Shown in pieces: positions 1 to 9,592 of a DNA stretch of 64,000 nucleotides; position 1 is the first letter of the stretch, and each line of letters opens with the position of its first letter. A program made the translations under genes and the position numbers. The DNA is taken from NCBI GenBank assembly GCA_013298765.1, contig JAAFJA010000003.1:248001-312000 (forward strand), written 5' to 3'. The notes under the pieces were generated by a model that was given only the letters and a program-made list of their open reading frames with translations, ran no database searches and was not told the DNA's origin. Source of the DNA: Betaproteobacteria bacterium. GTDB lineage: Bacteria > Pseudomonadota > Gammaproteobacteria > Burkholderiales > Casimicrobiaceae.

Positions 1-270
1 CCGAGGCTAGAGCCGAGCGCGAGGAGGAGTTTTCTTGATTGCATACAGCGTTGTCATCCAAAAACGTAAGGGATGCAACGTTAGAAGTAAGCACCGCTGA
101 AGTGAACCAAGAAAAATTCACTTCGTTATGAATTTCAACGATATACAGCTGGCTTGAGCACAGAAGGAGCACGCCCATTGCGCGCCTCAAGCCTTGTCTG
201 CGCGTTGCGTCTTTGACCTGCTAGTTGTGCCGGCCTTAACTGCCCCGGTTGTCGCGAAGAAAGATGCGTA
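1..270. other. Region without a recognisable gene at the left edge
   Basis: No convincing coding sequence is seen. One plus-strand frame is open from the window edge to a TGA at 36-38 with an acidic, charged end, so it could be the last dozen codons of a gene cut by the window; this cannot be tested here. An 8-bp inverted repeat (99-106 with 117-124, 10-base loop) is present without a T-tract. Confidence 0.4.
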
Positions 271-271
271 G

Positions 272-304
272 CAAAAAAAAACGGCACCCGAAGGTGCCGT
301 TTTG
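272..304 (-). terminator. Rho-independent terminator of the binding-protein gene
   Basis: An 8-bp perfect stem (281-288 with 293-300, loop CGAA) is followed on the minus strand by a run of U (273-280 as A on the plus strand). It starts about 25 bases after the stop codon of the upstream minus-strand gene. A short T-run on the other side may give weak termination in the opposite direction. Confidence 0.9.
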
Positions 305-328
305 CTTAGAGCCGTCGCTGAATCGCGA

Positions 329-1606
329 TTAAGGCTTCTTCGCGTCAGCGGGTGCTGGAGCTGCTGCGGGCGCTGCTGCTGGAGCAGGAGCCGCTGCTGG
401 AGCTGCTGCAGCGACCGGGCCACCGATCACTTCAACTGCTTCCCACTTGCCGCCTTTAACTTGGAACACGGTGATCGCGCCATTCTTCATGTCGCCTTTG
501 TCATCGTACTCGTAGGTGCCAGCAACGCCGGTGAACTTACCGGTTTTGATTGCGTCGATTGCAGCTGCGCCGTTGCCCTTAGCTTTAACGAGCGCTTCGA
601 CCATGATCATCGTCGCGTCATAGGTGAATGGCGAGTAAGCCTGAACGTCTGCGTTGAACTTCGCCTTGAAGCGATCGTAGAACTCAGCGCCCTTAGGCAT
701 TTTCTCTTTCGGCAAACCTGCGAGCGTGCCGTAAGCGCCTTCAGCTGCGTCTGCGCCGAGCTTGACGAATTCGCCAGTCTGCATGCCGTCGCCGCCGATG
801 AACTTAGCCTTGATGCCAAGCGCTTTCATTTGCTTGGTCATTGGGCCAGCTTGAGCATCCATACCACCGAAGATGATGACGTCAGGTGCTTTTGCTTTAA
901 CTTTGGTCAACACGCCTTTGAAGTCTTGCTCTTTCTCGTTAGCAAGTGCTTCGCGGATTACGATGTTGCCGCCCGCTGCTTTGATCGCCTTTTCAGCTTC
1001 GTCAGCGATACCAACGCCGTAAGCCGTTTTGTCGTCGATCAGAGCGATCTTCTTGCCGCCCATGCCCTTGATTGCGAAGGTGCCGATTGCGCCACCTTGT
1101 GCAACGTCGTTAGCAACGGTACGGAACACACCTTTGAAGCCCTGTGCAGTCAACTTAGGATTGGTTGCCGATGGCGTGATTTGTGGGATGCCTGCGGTGT
1201 TGTAGATCGCCGAAGCTGGGATCGAGGTACCCGAGTTCAGGTGACCAACGACGCCTGCAACTTTCGCGTCAACAAGCTTCTGCGCAACAACGGTTGCTTG
1301 CTTAGGATCAGCTGCGTCGTCTTCAACGAGCAACTCGAATTTGACTTTCTTGCCGTCGATCGTGAGACCTTTAGCGTTAGCGTCTTCGATTGCGAGGCGT
1401 GCGCCGTTCTCGTTGTCCTTACCGAGGTGGGCGATCTGACCAGACGTTGGACCAACGTGGCCAATCTTAATAACCATTTCTTGTGGAGCCGCAGGTGCAG
1501 CAGCTGCTGCCTCTTTCTTTGGCTCTTCTTTTTTGCCGCAAGCTGCGAGTGTTGCAACTGCGACGAGCGAGATCGCGGCGAGCGCGAACTTGTTCGAACG
1601 TGACAT
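329..1606 (-). CDS. ABC transporter substrate-binding lipoprotein, branched-chain amino acid (LivJ/LivK) type
   Basis: Predicted periplasmic solute-binding protein of the Leu/Ile/Val-binding family (type 1 fold). The start was placed at the ATG at 1606 because it follows GGAGGG and begins a lipoprotein signal peptide: hydrophobic residues 7-20 and lipobox Leu-Ala-Ala-Cys with Cys23. The family opening (IKIGHVGPTSGQIAHLG) begins around residue 45, and the two lobes follow. The protein has 425 residues, against roughly 370-390 usual for the family. The extra length is an Ala-rich linker after the signal and an Ala/Pro-rich C-terminal tail of about 30 residues. No permease or ATPase genes lie beside it here. 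The ligand cannot be assigned. A strong terminator follows. Confidence 0.9.
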   Translation of the reverse strand: MSRSNKFALAAISLVAVATLAACGKKEEPKKEAAAAAPAAPQEMVIKIGHVGPTSGQIAHLGKDNENGARLAIEDANAKGLTIDGKKVKFELLVEDDAADPKQATVVAQKLVDAKVAGVVGHLNSGTSIPASAIYNTAGIPQITPSATNPKLTAQGFKGVFRTVANDVAQGGAIGTFAIKGMGGKKIALIDDKTAYGVGIADEAEKAIKAAGGNIVIREALANEKEQDFKGVLTKVKAKAPDVIIFGGMDAQAGPMTKQMKALGIKAKFIGGDGMQTGEFVKLGADAAEGAYGTLAGLPKEKMPKGAEFYDRFKAKFNADVQAYSPFTYDATMIMVEALVKAKGNGAAAIDAIKTGKFTGVAGTYEYDDKGDMKNGAITVFQVKGGKWEAVEVIGGPVAAAAPAAAPAPAAAPAAAPAPADAKKP

Positions 1607-1751
1607 TGGGGAGACCCTCCGTGGAAAAAACCTGCGAATTATGGGCAAAGCCCCCCTGCCTGTCAAACGCGGTAACCCGCGAAAGCCCCGAATTTCAACG
1701 GCTTGCGAGAAATTAACGGAGCGCCATACGAAACGAGCTTATATGTTTTAA

Positions 1752-1835
1752 ACCATTTTGGAATGAGGCTATACGATCAAAATGTGCTTAATCAATAAAA
1801 TTGATATCGCCTACTAGCCCCAACAAAGTCTAAGC
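1752..1835. repeat. Paired-palindrome element, copy A (diverged)
   Basis: Two imperfect palindromic arms, about 1752-1774 and 1811-1835, lie in the spacer between the SDR gene and the binding-protein gene (both minus). The second arm contains CTAGCCCC, the typical left half of the family; the right half is degenerate. Arm centres are about 59 bp apart. Assignment rests on similarity to the clearer copies further on. Confidence 0.5.
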
Positions 1836-1867
1836 ATTGATAAAAAGGCTGATACTAAGTGTTGAGT

Positions 1868-2629
1868 CTATCCACGCCCCACAAACGGCATTTTTGTCGC
1901 CATGATGTTCATGAAAAGCACGTTGGCTTCGAGTGGCAGGTTTGCGATGTGCACCACTGCGTTCGCCACGTGGGAGACGTCCATGCGCGGCTCAATCGCC
2001 ATGCTGCCATTGGCCTGCATGATGCCGGCCGCCATCCGCTCTGTCATTTCGGTGGCCGCGTTGCCGATGTCAATTTGCGAACACGCGATATCGTATTTGC
2101 GGCCATCGAGCGCAATCGATTTTGTAAGCCCGGAGACAGCGTGTTTGGTCGAGGTGTACGGCGCGCTGTTCGGACGTGGGGCGTAGGCTGAGATCGAGCC
2201 GTTGTTGATAATGCGCCCACCACGCGGCGTTTGTTGCTTCATCGCTCGAAATGCTTCACGCGCACACAAAAACGTGCCGGTGAGATTGGTATCGACAACC
2301 GCTTTCCACTGCTCAAACGAAAGCTCGTCAATGTCCACCGGTGGCGCGCCGATTCCGGCGTTGTTGAAAAGCACGTCAACTCGGCCAAACGCAGCAATTG
2401 TCTGGGCAAAAAGTGCTCTCACGGACGCTTCGCTGCCCACGTCCGCGACAACGGCGATGCCGCGTTCGGCATCATTGCCTGCGCTTGCGACCGCCGCCTT
2501 GAGCTCGGCCTCTCGTCGCCCCGCGAATGCCACACAGTAGCCTGCGCGCAATAGCGCGAGCGCGGAGGCTTTACCAATACCGGCCGAGGCACCGGTGACG
2601 ATCGCGACTTTGTTTTGTTGAGCGTTCAT
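1868..2629 (-). CDS. SDR-family NAD(P)-dependent oxidoreductase
   Basis: Classical short-chain dehydrogenase/reductase of 253 residues. The cofactor motif GASAGIG is near residue 13, NNAG near 90, and the active-site Tyr and Lys lie in the segment [10 protein letters not shown]. The start at 2629 was chosen over upstream codons because it is preceded by AAGGA and begins with the normal family N-terminus. It probably reduces a carbonyl or oxidises a hydroxyl in the cytoplasm; the substrate is unknown. It follows a CoA-transferase gene on the same strand after 55 bases, so co-transcription and a role in acyl-CoA or side-chain degradation are plausible but inferred. Confidence 0.88.
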   Translation of the reverse strand: MNAQQNKVAIVTGASAGIGKASALALLRAGYCVAFAGRREAELKAAVASAGNDAERGIAVVADVGSEASVRALFAQTIAAFGRVDVLFNNAGIGAPPVDIDELSFEQWKAVVDTNLTGTFLCAREAFRAMKQQTPRGGRIINNGSISAYAPRPNSAPYTSTKHAVSGLTKSIALDGRKYDIACSQIDIGNAATEMTERMAAGIMQANGSMAIEPRMDVSHVANAVVHIANLPLEANVLFMNIMATKMPFVGRG

Positions 2630-2684
2630 AGCTATTCCTTCGTTTGATTTTGGCCCGAAAATCGGTACGTTCGACTGCCTGCAT

Positions 2685-3683
2685 TTACGTTTGCGCAAAT
2701 AGGGCGTGCAGCTTCGCCTCAGCCAAGTTGAGCACGGGCGTGACACAGCAATCGATGGGTTCGAAAAAGTTGATCCACTCCGCGAGCGGTTTGGACAGGA
2801 AATGATCCGCAAGCTCCTTGCGCACGCGAAGGCCAACAACGCCTTCGCTCCAGCCCAAAGGCTTCAGGTGTGCTTTGCCGAGCGCATCGCAAAGAAGATT
2901 CCAAAACTTCGCTTCGAGCGCGCCTACTGCCACAAAGCGCTGATCGGCCGTCGCGTAGACCCCGTAACAAGGCCAGCCGCCAGTGAGCCAATCCTCGCCG
3001 CGCGGTTTTGCCGCGCCGAGCTCAAGGCCGTGTTCGGCAATGATGTTGAGCGAAGCCACTTCGTGCGCCATCGAAACATCCACAAACGCGCCGTGCCCCG
3101 TGGTTTTTGCGCCTACGAGTGCGGCGCATATCCGCATTGCCGCCGCCAGCGCGCCGCCCGCCAAATCGGCTATTTGCCAGTTGGAGATTGTTGGTGGACG
3201 ACCGCGCTCGCCAATTTGATCGAGCACACCGCTCATCGCCAAATAATTAATGTCGTGCCCGGCGCGGTGCGACCAGATTGAATTGCTTCCGTAACCAGTA
3301 ATTGCGCAGAAAACCAGCCGCGGATTGACTGCGCTCAGCGTCTCGAAGTCGAGCCCTAGCTTCTTCATCACGCCGGGTCGAAACCCTTCGATCAAGGCGT
3401 CGGCTTGCGCAACATGTTTGAACAGTGCCTCACGTCCCTCGGGGGCTTTAAGGTCAATTCGTTCGACCCGCTTTCCTCGGTTTACCAGCGTGTAGAGTGG
3501 CGCGACCTGCGTAGGCGGAGCATCGGCGGGCAGTCCCAATCGTTGAGCATAGTCACCCTCCGGCGGTTCGATTTTGATGACTTCAGCGCCCATTTCCGCA
3601 AGCATTCGCGCGCAGGCGGGCCCCGGCAGCAGGCGTGTCAGGTCAAGAATGCGGATGCCCGCGAGGGGCTTTCGAGCATTCAT
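2685..3683 (-). CDS. CaiB/BaiF (family III) CoA-transferase or alpha-methylacyl-CoA racemase-like protein
   Basis: 332 residues, a little shorter than the usual 360-400. The N-terminal family signature ([16 protein letters not shown]) and the [14 protein letters not shown] segment are intact. The segment AGHDINYLA holds Asp144 at the position of the family's catalytic aspartate, and its form resembles alpha-methylacyl-CoA racemases more than formyl- or carnitine-CoA transferases. The start codon overlaps the stop of the upstream isomerase gene by four bases (ATGA), so the two are translationally coupled. It likely acts on branched or aromatic acyl-CoAs in the cytoplasm; the precise reaction is not determinable. 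Confidence 0.85.
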   Translation of the reverse strand: MNARKPLAGIRILDLTRLLPGPACARMLAEMGAEVIKIEPPEGDYAQRLGLPADAPPTQVAPLYTLVNRGKRVERIDLKAPEGREALFKHVAQADALIEGFRPGVMKKLGLDFETLSAVNPRLVFCAITGYGSNSIWSHRAGHDINYLAMSGVLDQIGERGRPPTISNWQIADLAGGALAAAMRICAALVGAKTTGHGAFVDVSMAHEVASLNIIAEHGLELGAAKPRGEDWLTGGWPCYGVYATADQRFVAVGALEAKFWNLLCDALGKAHLKPLGWSEGVVGLRVRKELADHFLSKPLAEWINFFEPIDCCVTPVLNLAEAKLHALFAQT

Positions 3684-4318
3684 GGCGCGCTGCGCTTTCG
3701 CTGCATTCCCTGGGGAAGGGAGCGCGCCGCTCGCAATAAGTCAGATTGGAAGAACGGGTCGTTGGCGCAGAAGGCGGCCAAGACTTCCATTGAGTCCTCT
3801 CCCCAGAAAATCTCATCATCAACCGCAGTGGTTGGTACGCCAAACACGCCGCGACGGATCGCTTCCTGCCCAAAATCAAGCAAAGCTTGCTTGACAGGCG
3901 TGGCGTTGATTTGCTCGCCAGTTAGGCCAAATTGAGTGAGTAGCGCCGCGAAATCTTCGGGATGGGAAGTCGGCAGCTTGCCCTCCTGCCAGACAAAGCG
4001 AAAAGCCGCGTGAACGGCTGATCTTGTGCAGCCACTCGCGATCACGAAGCGCAACAGCGGAATCGGATTAAACGGGTGTTCGCTGGGAAACTGAAGCGTA
4101 ACGCCCTTTCGTGTCGCGACCCAGGCTACGCGCTCGAAGGTAACGCGGCGCTTTTCGGCGAATTCCGCAGGCCCCACATTGCGGAAATGGCTGAGCAACC
4201 CTGCAAAGAGAACGGGTTTACAGCGCAGCTCGCCAAATTGCGCCAGTTCGTCAAGCTGCTCACTCTGCAAGTAAGCAAACGGCGAAATGATGTCGAAATA
4301 CCAATCGAGTTTGCGCAT
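3680..4318 (-). CDS. DsbA-fold isomerase, 2-hydroxychromene-2-carboxylate isomerase family
   Basis: 212 residues in the thioredoxin-like DsbA/HCCA isomerase (kappa-class glutathione transferase-like) family. The N-terminus reads LDWYFDIISPFAY, the typical opening in which Ser replaces the redox cysteine, and the C-terminal part has the conserved GVFGVPTTAVDDEIFWGED block. The start at 4318 was chosen because the beta-strand motif begins three residues later; upstream residues match nothing. The family carries out glutathione-dependent isomerisation in aromatic (naphthalene-type) degradation, but many members have no known substrate. It is first in a minus-strand operon with the CoA-transferase. 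Confidence 0.88.
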   Translation of the reverse strand: MRKLDWYFDIISPFAYLQSEQLDELAQFGELRCKPVLFAGLLSHFRNVGPAEFAEKRRVTFERVAWVATRKGVTLQFPSEHPFNPIPLLRFVIASGCTRSAVHAAFRFVWQEGKLPTSHPEDFAALLTQFGLTGEQINATPVKQALLDFGQEAIRRGVFGVPTTAVDDEIFWGEDSMEVLAAFCANDPFFQSDLLRAARSLPQGMQRKRSAP

Positions 4319-4423
4319 AAGCAGACGGCCCGAGCCCGACAAAGCCAACGATATTAGCAACTCATTTGCGCTTGTTCTCACAAGCGACGAAAATTTGAAA
4401 TTCTTCTTTGTGGTTGCAACGCT

Positions 4424-5494
4424 TTGGGCGCACCCGTTTCACTCTCTCTCGAACCGATCGATAACAACACACTCGCAACCGTGTGCGGCGCGCTCGATGC
4501 CAACGTTCGTCGCCTTGAAAGCGAATTCAACGTCAAGATTCGGCGGCGCGGCGCAAAGTTCTCAATCGAGACGACGCCCGCTGCCACCCCTGCAAGCGCC
4601 GGTGCGACGAAAAAAGCACTTGAACGCTTTCGCTACATCGCCACCAGCGCCCGCAAGGACCTCACCGACGAAGATCTCGAGCTAACGATCGCGGAATTGA
4701 AAGTATCCATTGCGCCCAAGGCCAACACGGTTGAGACAACACTCACTCCCGCGGCGCAGTTTTCCGACAGCGACGCAACGCTGCAATTTGATCGCGCACA
4801 ATTTGAGGCGCTCGAGGCGGCCGCTGGCTCAATCCCGCTTAAGGTGAAGCGCGCCGACCTCGCCGCGCGCACGCCCATGCAGCTCGAATATCTGAGAAAT
4901 ATTCAGCAATACGACATCACGTTCGGAATCGGCCCCGCCGGAACGGGCAAAACGTATTTGGCCGTCGCCTGCGCCGTGGACGCGTTTGAAAGGGAACAGA
5001 TTAAGCGCATCGTGCTGGTCCGCCCCGCGGTCGAGGCGGGCGAGCGGCTCGGCTTTTTGCCTGGCGATTTGATTCAGAAGGTCGATCCGTACCTGCGGCC
5101 GCTCTACGATGCGCTTTTCGATTTGATGGGGCTTGAGAAAACGACCAAACTGATGGAGCGCGGCACCATTGAAGTCGCGCCGCTTGCCTTCATGCGCGGA
5201 CGCACGCTCAACGGCGCGTTCATCATCCTGGACGAGGCACAAAACACAACGCCTGAGCAGATGAAAATGTTTCTCACGCGCATTGGCTTCGGAACGAAAA
5301 CAGTGGTCACCGGCGACCCCACCCAGATCGATCTGCAAAAAAATCAAAAAAGTGGCCTCTTCGATGCGCAGCAGGTGCTTTCGCGCGTCGAGGGGATCGC
5401 GTTTACGCACTTCACAAGCCGTGACGTTGTGCGCCATCCGCTCGTGCAGAAAATCGTGAACGCGTACGAACGCGCAACGCCGAAGGCAAAGTAG
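4424..5494 (+). CDS. ybeZ: PhoH-like ATPase (YbeZ)
   Basis: 356 residues with Walker A GPAGTGKT at 170-177 and Walker [10 protein letters not shown] near 267-275, preceded by the PhoH_N domain ([14 protein letters not shown]). The start is a TTG, because no ATG or GTG lies in frame nearby and the family N-terminus begins four residues later; the ribosome-binding site is weak. YbeZ is a cytoplasmic ATPase linked with YbeY in rRNA maturation and ribosome quality control. Here ybeY follows after three bases, as in other proteobacteria. The gene is divergent from the isomerase operon across about 105 bases. Confidence 0.93.
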   Translation: MGAPVSLSLEPIDNNTLATVCGALDANVRRLESEFNVKIRRRGAKFSIETTPAATPASAGATKKALERFRYIATSARKDLTDEDLELTIAELKVSIAPKANTVETTLTPAAQFSDSDATLQFDRAQFEALEAAAGSIPLKVKRADLAARTPMQLEYLRNIQQYDITFGIGPAGTGKTYLAVACAVDAFEREQIKRIVLVRPAVEAGERLGFLPGDLIQKVDPYLRPLYDALFDLMGLEKTTKLMERGTIEVAPLAFMRGRTLNGAFIILDEAQNTTPEQMKMFLTRIGFGTKTVVTGDPTQIDLQKNQKSGLFDAQQVLSRVEGIAFTHFTSRDVVRHPLVQKIVNAYERATPKAK

Positions 5495-5497
5495 TCG

Positions 5498-6001
5498 ATG
5501 TCACTCTCGCTCGCGATTCAATACGCCACCGACGACACTGCGCTGCCTTCGCGCGCGCAAGTTCGCCGCTGGGTGAAAAGCGCGTGTGAGCTTGCCTCTG
5601 AAGCGCTCGAACAAGAGAAAATTCAGCTCCAACTCACCATTCGTTATGTCGATCAACGCGAAGGCCGTGAACTCAATCGCCAATTCCGGCACAAGGATTA
5701 CGCAACGAATGTGCTGACATTCGCTGAAAGTAGCGAGCCGCTCGCTCAGCCGAAATCGCGTTCAAGGCAGCCGCATCGAGAACGCTCCGTGATTGCAGAC
5801 ATTGCCATTTGCGCCCCAGTGGTGGCCAAGGAAGCAAAAGCGCAGAAGAAGTTGGCGCTTGCACATCACGCGCACATGGTGGTTCATGGCACGCTCCATG
5901 CGCTCGGCTTTGATCACGAGAATGAAGCCGACGCGTTGCATATGGAAACCCTAGAGACACAAGTTTTGCATCGGTTTCGTATAAAAAATCCCTATGCCTG
6001 A
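5498..6001 (+). CDS. ybeY: Endoribonuclease YbeY
   Basis: 167 residues. The metal site is intact: the C-terminal HGTLHALGFDH block (H-G-x-L-H-x-x-G-x-D-H) holds the three zinc-binding histidines. YbeY is a single-strand-specific RNase needed for 16S rRNA 3'-end maturation and 70S quality control in the cytoplasm. Only three bases separate it from ybeZ, so the two are co-transcribed. A 140-base spacer with a paired-palindrome element divides it from ybeX, which normally follows closely. Confidence 0.95.
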   Translation: MSLSLAIQYATDDTALPSRAQVRRWVKSACELASEALEQEKIQLQLTIRYVDQREGRELNRQFRHKDYATNVLTFAESSEPLAQPKSRSRQPHRERSVIADIAICAPVVAKEAKAQKKLALAHHAHMVVHGTLHALGFDHENEADALHMETLETQVLHRFRIKNPYA

Positions 6002-6023
6002 GCAATCGGCAACAACTAAAGCG

Positions 6024-6120
6024 TGCTTGCCCAGTTCGAATCGGGGCACCGCTCGAAAAATAAACATGACCGAAAGAGTCTTAAATCAAGTGCTAGCCCC
6101 CTTCAAATTAGGTCGTGGCT
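6024..6120. repeat. Paired-palindrome element, copy B
   Basis: Arm 1 (about 6024-6050) has GTGC...GCCC facing GGGGCAC. Arm 2 (about 6091-6120) starts GCTAGCCCCC and ends GTGGCT. Arm centres are about 68 bp apart. The first arm and the bases before it align well with copy H (shared CTAAAG, then GCTT, GCCCA, GAATCGGG). It sits between ybeY and ybeX, inside an otherwise compact operon. Confidence 0.75.
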
Positions 6121-6142
6121 TATTTTGCTGGAGTGTTCTTCG

Positions 6143-6970
6143 ATGAGCGACGAAGACGCAAAACCGAAGCCGTCGCTCTTTGAGCGCTTATCGACGATGC
6201 TGTCCGGCGCGCCGGAAGACCGCGAAGATTTGCTCGACATGCTTCGCGATGCGCACGAACGCAAATTGCTTGATGCAGACGCGCTCTCTATCTTCGAAGG
6301 CGCGTTGGATGTCGCCGAGATGACGGTGAGCGATGTGATGGTGCCGCGCTCGCAAATGGATGTGATCGAGATCGACGACGCGCCCTCTGATGTGATCGCC
6401 GAAATGGTTGAAACGCGCCACTCGCGCTATCCAGTGATTGGTGAAACGCGCGATGAAGTGATCGGCGTCTTGCTCGCCAAAGATCTGCTCGCCTATGTGA
6501 CCAATCCTGACGCGTTTTCGTTGAAGAATGTGTTGCGCCCTGCGGTGTTTGTTCCCGAAACAAAGCGCTTGAATGTGCTTTTGCGTGAATTCCGCTCGCA
6601 GCGCAACCACATGGCGATTGTGATCGACGAACACGGCTCGGTCGCCGGGTTGGTCACCATCGAAGACGTGCTCGAACAGATCGTCGGCGAAATCATCGAC
6701 GAATACGATTACGACGAAGAAGCCGACAACATCATTGCGGAATCAGCAACGAAGTGGCGCGTAAAAGCGTCAACCGAGGTGGATGCCTTCAACGAAAAGT
6801 TCGGTACCGAATTCGGCACCGACGACGCTGATACTGTGGGCGGCTTACTGATGCACGCGTTTGCCCGTGTGCCGCATCGTGGTGAGACTATCGAGCTCTC
6901 AGGATTCAAGTTCACCGTTCTGCGAGCCGATGGGCGGCGCGTTTGGCTGGCGACGGTGGAGCGAGTTTGA
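6143..6970 (+). CDS. ybeX: CBS-domain/CorC-family protein YbeX
   Basis: 275 residues from the ATG at 6143, chosen because the family N-terminus (MSDEDAKPKPSLFERL) begins there; the upstream open frame runs through the repeat element. Domain order is two CBS domains (about 60-180, with the segment MVPRSQMDVIEI and later VIDEHGSVAGLVTIEDVLEQIVGEI) and a C-terminal CorC_HlyC domain (about 200-270). It has no DUF21 membrane domain, which separates it from HlyC/CorC transporters. The family is implicated in ribosome metabolism and in magnesium/cobalt homeostasis. The stop overlaps the start of lnt. Confidence 0.93.
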   Translation: MSDEDAKPKPSLFERLSTMLSGAPEDREDLLDMLRDAHERKLLDADALSIFEGALDVAEMTVSDVMVPRSQMDVIEIDDAPSDVIAEMVETRHSRYPVIGETRDEVIGVLLAKDLLAYVTNPDAFSLKNVLRPAVFVPETKRLNVLLREFRSQRNHMAIVIDEHGSVAGLVTIEDVLEQIVGEIIDEYDYDEEADNIIAESATKWRVKASTEVDAFNEKFGTEFGTDDADTVGGLLMHAFARVPHRGETIELSGFKFTVLRADGRRVWLATVERV

Positions 6971-8547
6971 AGAAGTCGCTATCGATTGCGCTCGCACTTG
7001 GCGCGGGCGCGCTCACCGCCTATTTGAGTTTCGCCCCAGTCGGTTGGTGGTGGTTTGCGTTTATCGGCATGGGCGCGCTGGCGCATTTAGTGCGCAAAGC
7101 AACGAGCTTTAGGGCGGGCGCACTGATCGGATTCACGTTTGGGCTCGCGTACTTCATCGTCGGCGTTTCGTGGGTGCGCATCAGCATGCACGAGTTCGGA
7201 AACATGCCGCTCGCCCTCGCCTGGTTTTCTGCCGTCCTCTTCTGCAGCTACCTCGCGATTTATCCCATGCTTGCTTGTGCGTTCACTGCTTGGGCGAAAC
7301 CAAAGTCTCGTTTCTTCTTCGCGTTTGTGTTCGCGAGCGCCTGGGCGTTCAGCGAGTATTTGCGAGCTTTTTTATTTACAGGGTTCGAGTGGTTGAGCAT
7401 TGGCGCGACTCAGACCAATGGCGTTTTCAGCTTCCAGGGTTTTGTGCCGATCGTAGGAGCCACGGGGGTCGGCTGGTTGATTGTGTTTGCAAGCGCGCTG
7501 ACGCTGAGCGCTCTCAAGCTCAAAGACGACCACTTAGAAAAAGCACTGCCTTCGACGCCCAAACTCATCATCGGCTTTGGAAATATCGTCGGCTGGGCCC
7601 AGATGGTGGGCTGGATGGTGGCGTGGGCCGCGCTTGCCGCGCTTGCGCTCAACGTAACGACCTGGGGCGAGCCGACCGGCAAGCCCACTCGCCTCTCTCT
7701 TCTCCAAGGAAACATCGAACAGTCATTGAAGTGGGACCCGGCGCGATTCCAAGCAACCCTTGCGACCTACGAGAAACTCGTCCGCGATGCGAAAGGTGAG
7801 CTCATCATCCTGCCGGAAACTGCGATTCCCAATCTGCTGGACCGGGTACCGCGCGATTATGTTGAGCGCTTGCAGTCAATCGCGAAGGAAAAACGCGCCA
7901 ATCTGGTCATCGGCGTTCCGATCGAAGACAACGGCAAGTATTACAACGCGGCGGTTTCGTTCGGGATCGATCCGCCGCAGCAGTATCGTAAGGTCCATCT
8001 CGTGCCGTTTGGCGAGTACATGCCATTGCAAGGCGTGCTCGGTTGGTTCTATCGGAATCTGCAAATCCCCATGAGCAATTTCGCTGCCGGCGATCCCAAT
8101 CAACCGCTGATGACGCTCAATGGCCAGACGCTTGGCATTTCGATTTGCTACGAAGATGCCTTTGCTCGCGATGTGCACCGCACCTTGCCTGACGCGACCT
8201 TGCTCGTAAACATTTCAAACGATGCCTGGTTTGGCAAGAGCGCGGCGGCAGAACAGCACTTGCAGCTCGCGCAGCTTCGCGCGATTGAACAAGCGCGCCC
8301 CATGGTTCGCGCCAACAATACCGGCATCACTGCAGTGATCGATGCCAAAGGCCGTGTGGTGGATCGTATCCCCTCGTGGCAAACCGGCATTCTCGAAGCG
8401 ACTGTTCAAGGCGCAAAGGGCTACACACCGTACATGGTGTGGGGCGACTTGCCGCTCTTGATCGTGTGCCTTGCGGGGCTCGGCATCGCCGCTGCGCAGC
8501 GCCCTCGGCGCGAGCGGGCGAACGGAGATGCGCCGAAAGCCGCATAA
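6967..8547 (+). CDS. lnt: Apolipoprotein N-acyltransferase Lnt
   Basis: 526 residues: about six N-terminal membrane helices (residues 1-220) followed by a nitrilase domain. The catalytic triad is visible as Glu in ILPETAIP, Lys in YRKVHLVPFGEYMP and Cys in SICYEDAF. It transfers the third acyl chain to the N-terminal cysteine of lipoproteins at the periplasmic face of the inner membrane. The start was placed at the TTG at 6967, which overlaps the ybeX stop (TTGA) and follows GGTGGAG; an in-frame TTG at 6943 would add eight non-conserved residues. It is part of the ybeZYX-lnt operon. Confidence 0.93.
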   Translation: MKKSLSIALALGAGALTAYLSFAPVGWWWFAFIGMGALAHLVRKATSFRAGALIGFTFGLAYFIVGVSWVRISMHEFGNMPLALAWFSAVLFCSYLAIYPMLACAFTAWAKPKSRFFFAFVFASAWAFSEYLRAFLFTGFEWLSIGATQTNGVFSFQGFVPIVGATGVGWLIVFASALTLSALKLKDDHLEKALPSTPKLIIGFGNIVGWAQMVGWMVAWAALAALALNVTTWGEPTGKPTRLSLLQGNIEQSLKWDPARFQATLATYEKLVRDAKGELIILPETAIPNLLDRVPRDYVERLQSIAKEKRANLVIGVPIEDNGKYYNAAVSFGIDPPQQYRKVHLVPFGEYMPLQGVLGWFYRNLQIPMSNFAAGDPNQPLMTLNGQTLGISICYEDAFARDVHRTLPDATLLVNISNDAWFGKSAAAEQHLQLAQLRAIEQARPMVRANNTGITAVIDAKGRVVDRIPSWQTGILEATVQGAKGYTPYMVWGDLPLLIVCLAGLGIAAAQRPRRERANGDAPKAA

Positions 8548-8644
8548 AATCGAGAAAGCTCTCGAATAATGTAGCGAGTTTTGCATACGGCACGCAGATG
8601 AGCCTATCGCTCGTTGCTTGTACTTTGTCACTCGACACCCATCA

Positions 8645-9592
8645 ATGATTACCTTTCAAGAAGCGATTCTTCGCTTACAAACTTATTGGAACGCGCAAGG
8701 TTGCGCGCTCTTGCAGCCTATCGATCTCGAAGTCGGTGCAGGCACGTCACACACGGCAACCTTCCTTCGCGCGCTCGGGCCTGAGCCTTGGCGCGCTGCG
8801 TACGTGCAACCTTCGCGCCGCCCAAAAGACGGGCGTTACGGCGAAAACCCGAATCGCTTGCATCAGCATCATCAGTATCAGGTGGTGTTGAAGCCCTCGC
8901 CGCCAAACATTCTCGATTTGTATCTGGGCTCGCTCACTGCGCTTGGATTTGATCTCTCGCAAAACGATGTGCGCTTCGTGGAAGACGATTGGGAAAACCC
9001 AACGCTCGGCGCATGGGGTTTGGGTTGGGAAGTGTGGATGAACGGGATGGAAATCACCCAGTTCACCTATTTCCAGCAGGTCGGCGGCTTGAATTGCAAA
9101 CCGATCACTGGCGAAATTACTTACGGCCTTGAACGCTTGTGCATGTATTTGCAGGGCGTTGAAAACGTGTATGACCTCGTTTATTCGAAGAGCGTGGTCG
9201 ATGGCGTGGAAAACATCATCACTTACCGCGATGTGTGGCATCAAAACGAAGTGGAACAAGCAACGTATAGCTTCGAGCAGAGCGATGCCAGCGTGTTGCT
9301 GGGCCAATTCAATACGTTTGAAGCAGAAGCTAAGCGTTTGATGGAAGCAAAGCTCGCACTGCCAGCTTATGAGATGGTGCTCAAAGCAGGTAACGTCTTC
9401 AATTTGCTTGATGCGCGCGGCGCGATTTCGGTGACTGAGCGAGCAGCCTACATTGCGCGCATTCGCAACATCTCGCGGAGCGTTGCGCAGAGCTACTACG
9501 AGTCGCGCGAGCGACTCGGCTTTCCGATGCTCAAAGGCGCAACGCGTGATGCCTTGCTTGCGCAGCTTCCAAAAAAGGAGGTTGCCGCATGA
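8645..9592 (+). CDS. glyQ: Glycine-tRNA ligase alpha subunit
   Basis: 315 residues, the standard length for the alpha chain of the tetrameric bacterial glycyl-tRNA synthetase. The class II catalytic core is recognisable: [40 protein letters not shown] and QHHHQYQV-type segments. The start at 8645 was preferred because [12 protein letters not shown] is the conserved N-terminus. The alpha subunit activates glycine and carries the ATP and amino-acid sites. Its stop overlaps the glyS start by four bases, and the pair lies downstream of lnt, a usual betaproteobacterial order. No T-box or other leader was recognised. Confidence 0.97.
   Translation: MITFQEAILRLQTYWNAQGCALLQPIDLEVGAGTSHTATFLRALGPEPWRAAYVQPSRRPKDGRYGENPNRLHQHHQYQVVLKPSPPNILDLYLGSLTALGFDLSQNDVRFVEDDWENPTLGAWGLGWEVWMNGMEITQFTYFQQVGGLNCKPITGEITYGLERLCMYLQGVENVYDLVYSKSVVDGVENIITYRDVWHQNEVEQATYSFEQSDASVLLGQFNTFEAEAKRLMEAKLALPAYEMVLKAGNVFNLLDARGAISVTERAAYIARIRNISRSVAQSYYESRERLGFPMLKGATRDALLAQLPKKEVAA

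Noticed and set aside
302-1603. Long plus-strand frame opposite the binding-protein gene
   Set aside because: Its translation matches no family, while the minus-strand protein is a full lipoprotein receptor with a good ribosome-binding site and terminator.
6030-6050. T-arm-like sequence (GTTCGAATC) suggesting a tRNA
   Set aside because: No acceptor, D or anticodon stems can be built around it; it belongs to the first arm of a paired-palindrome element.
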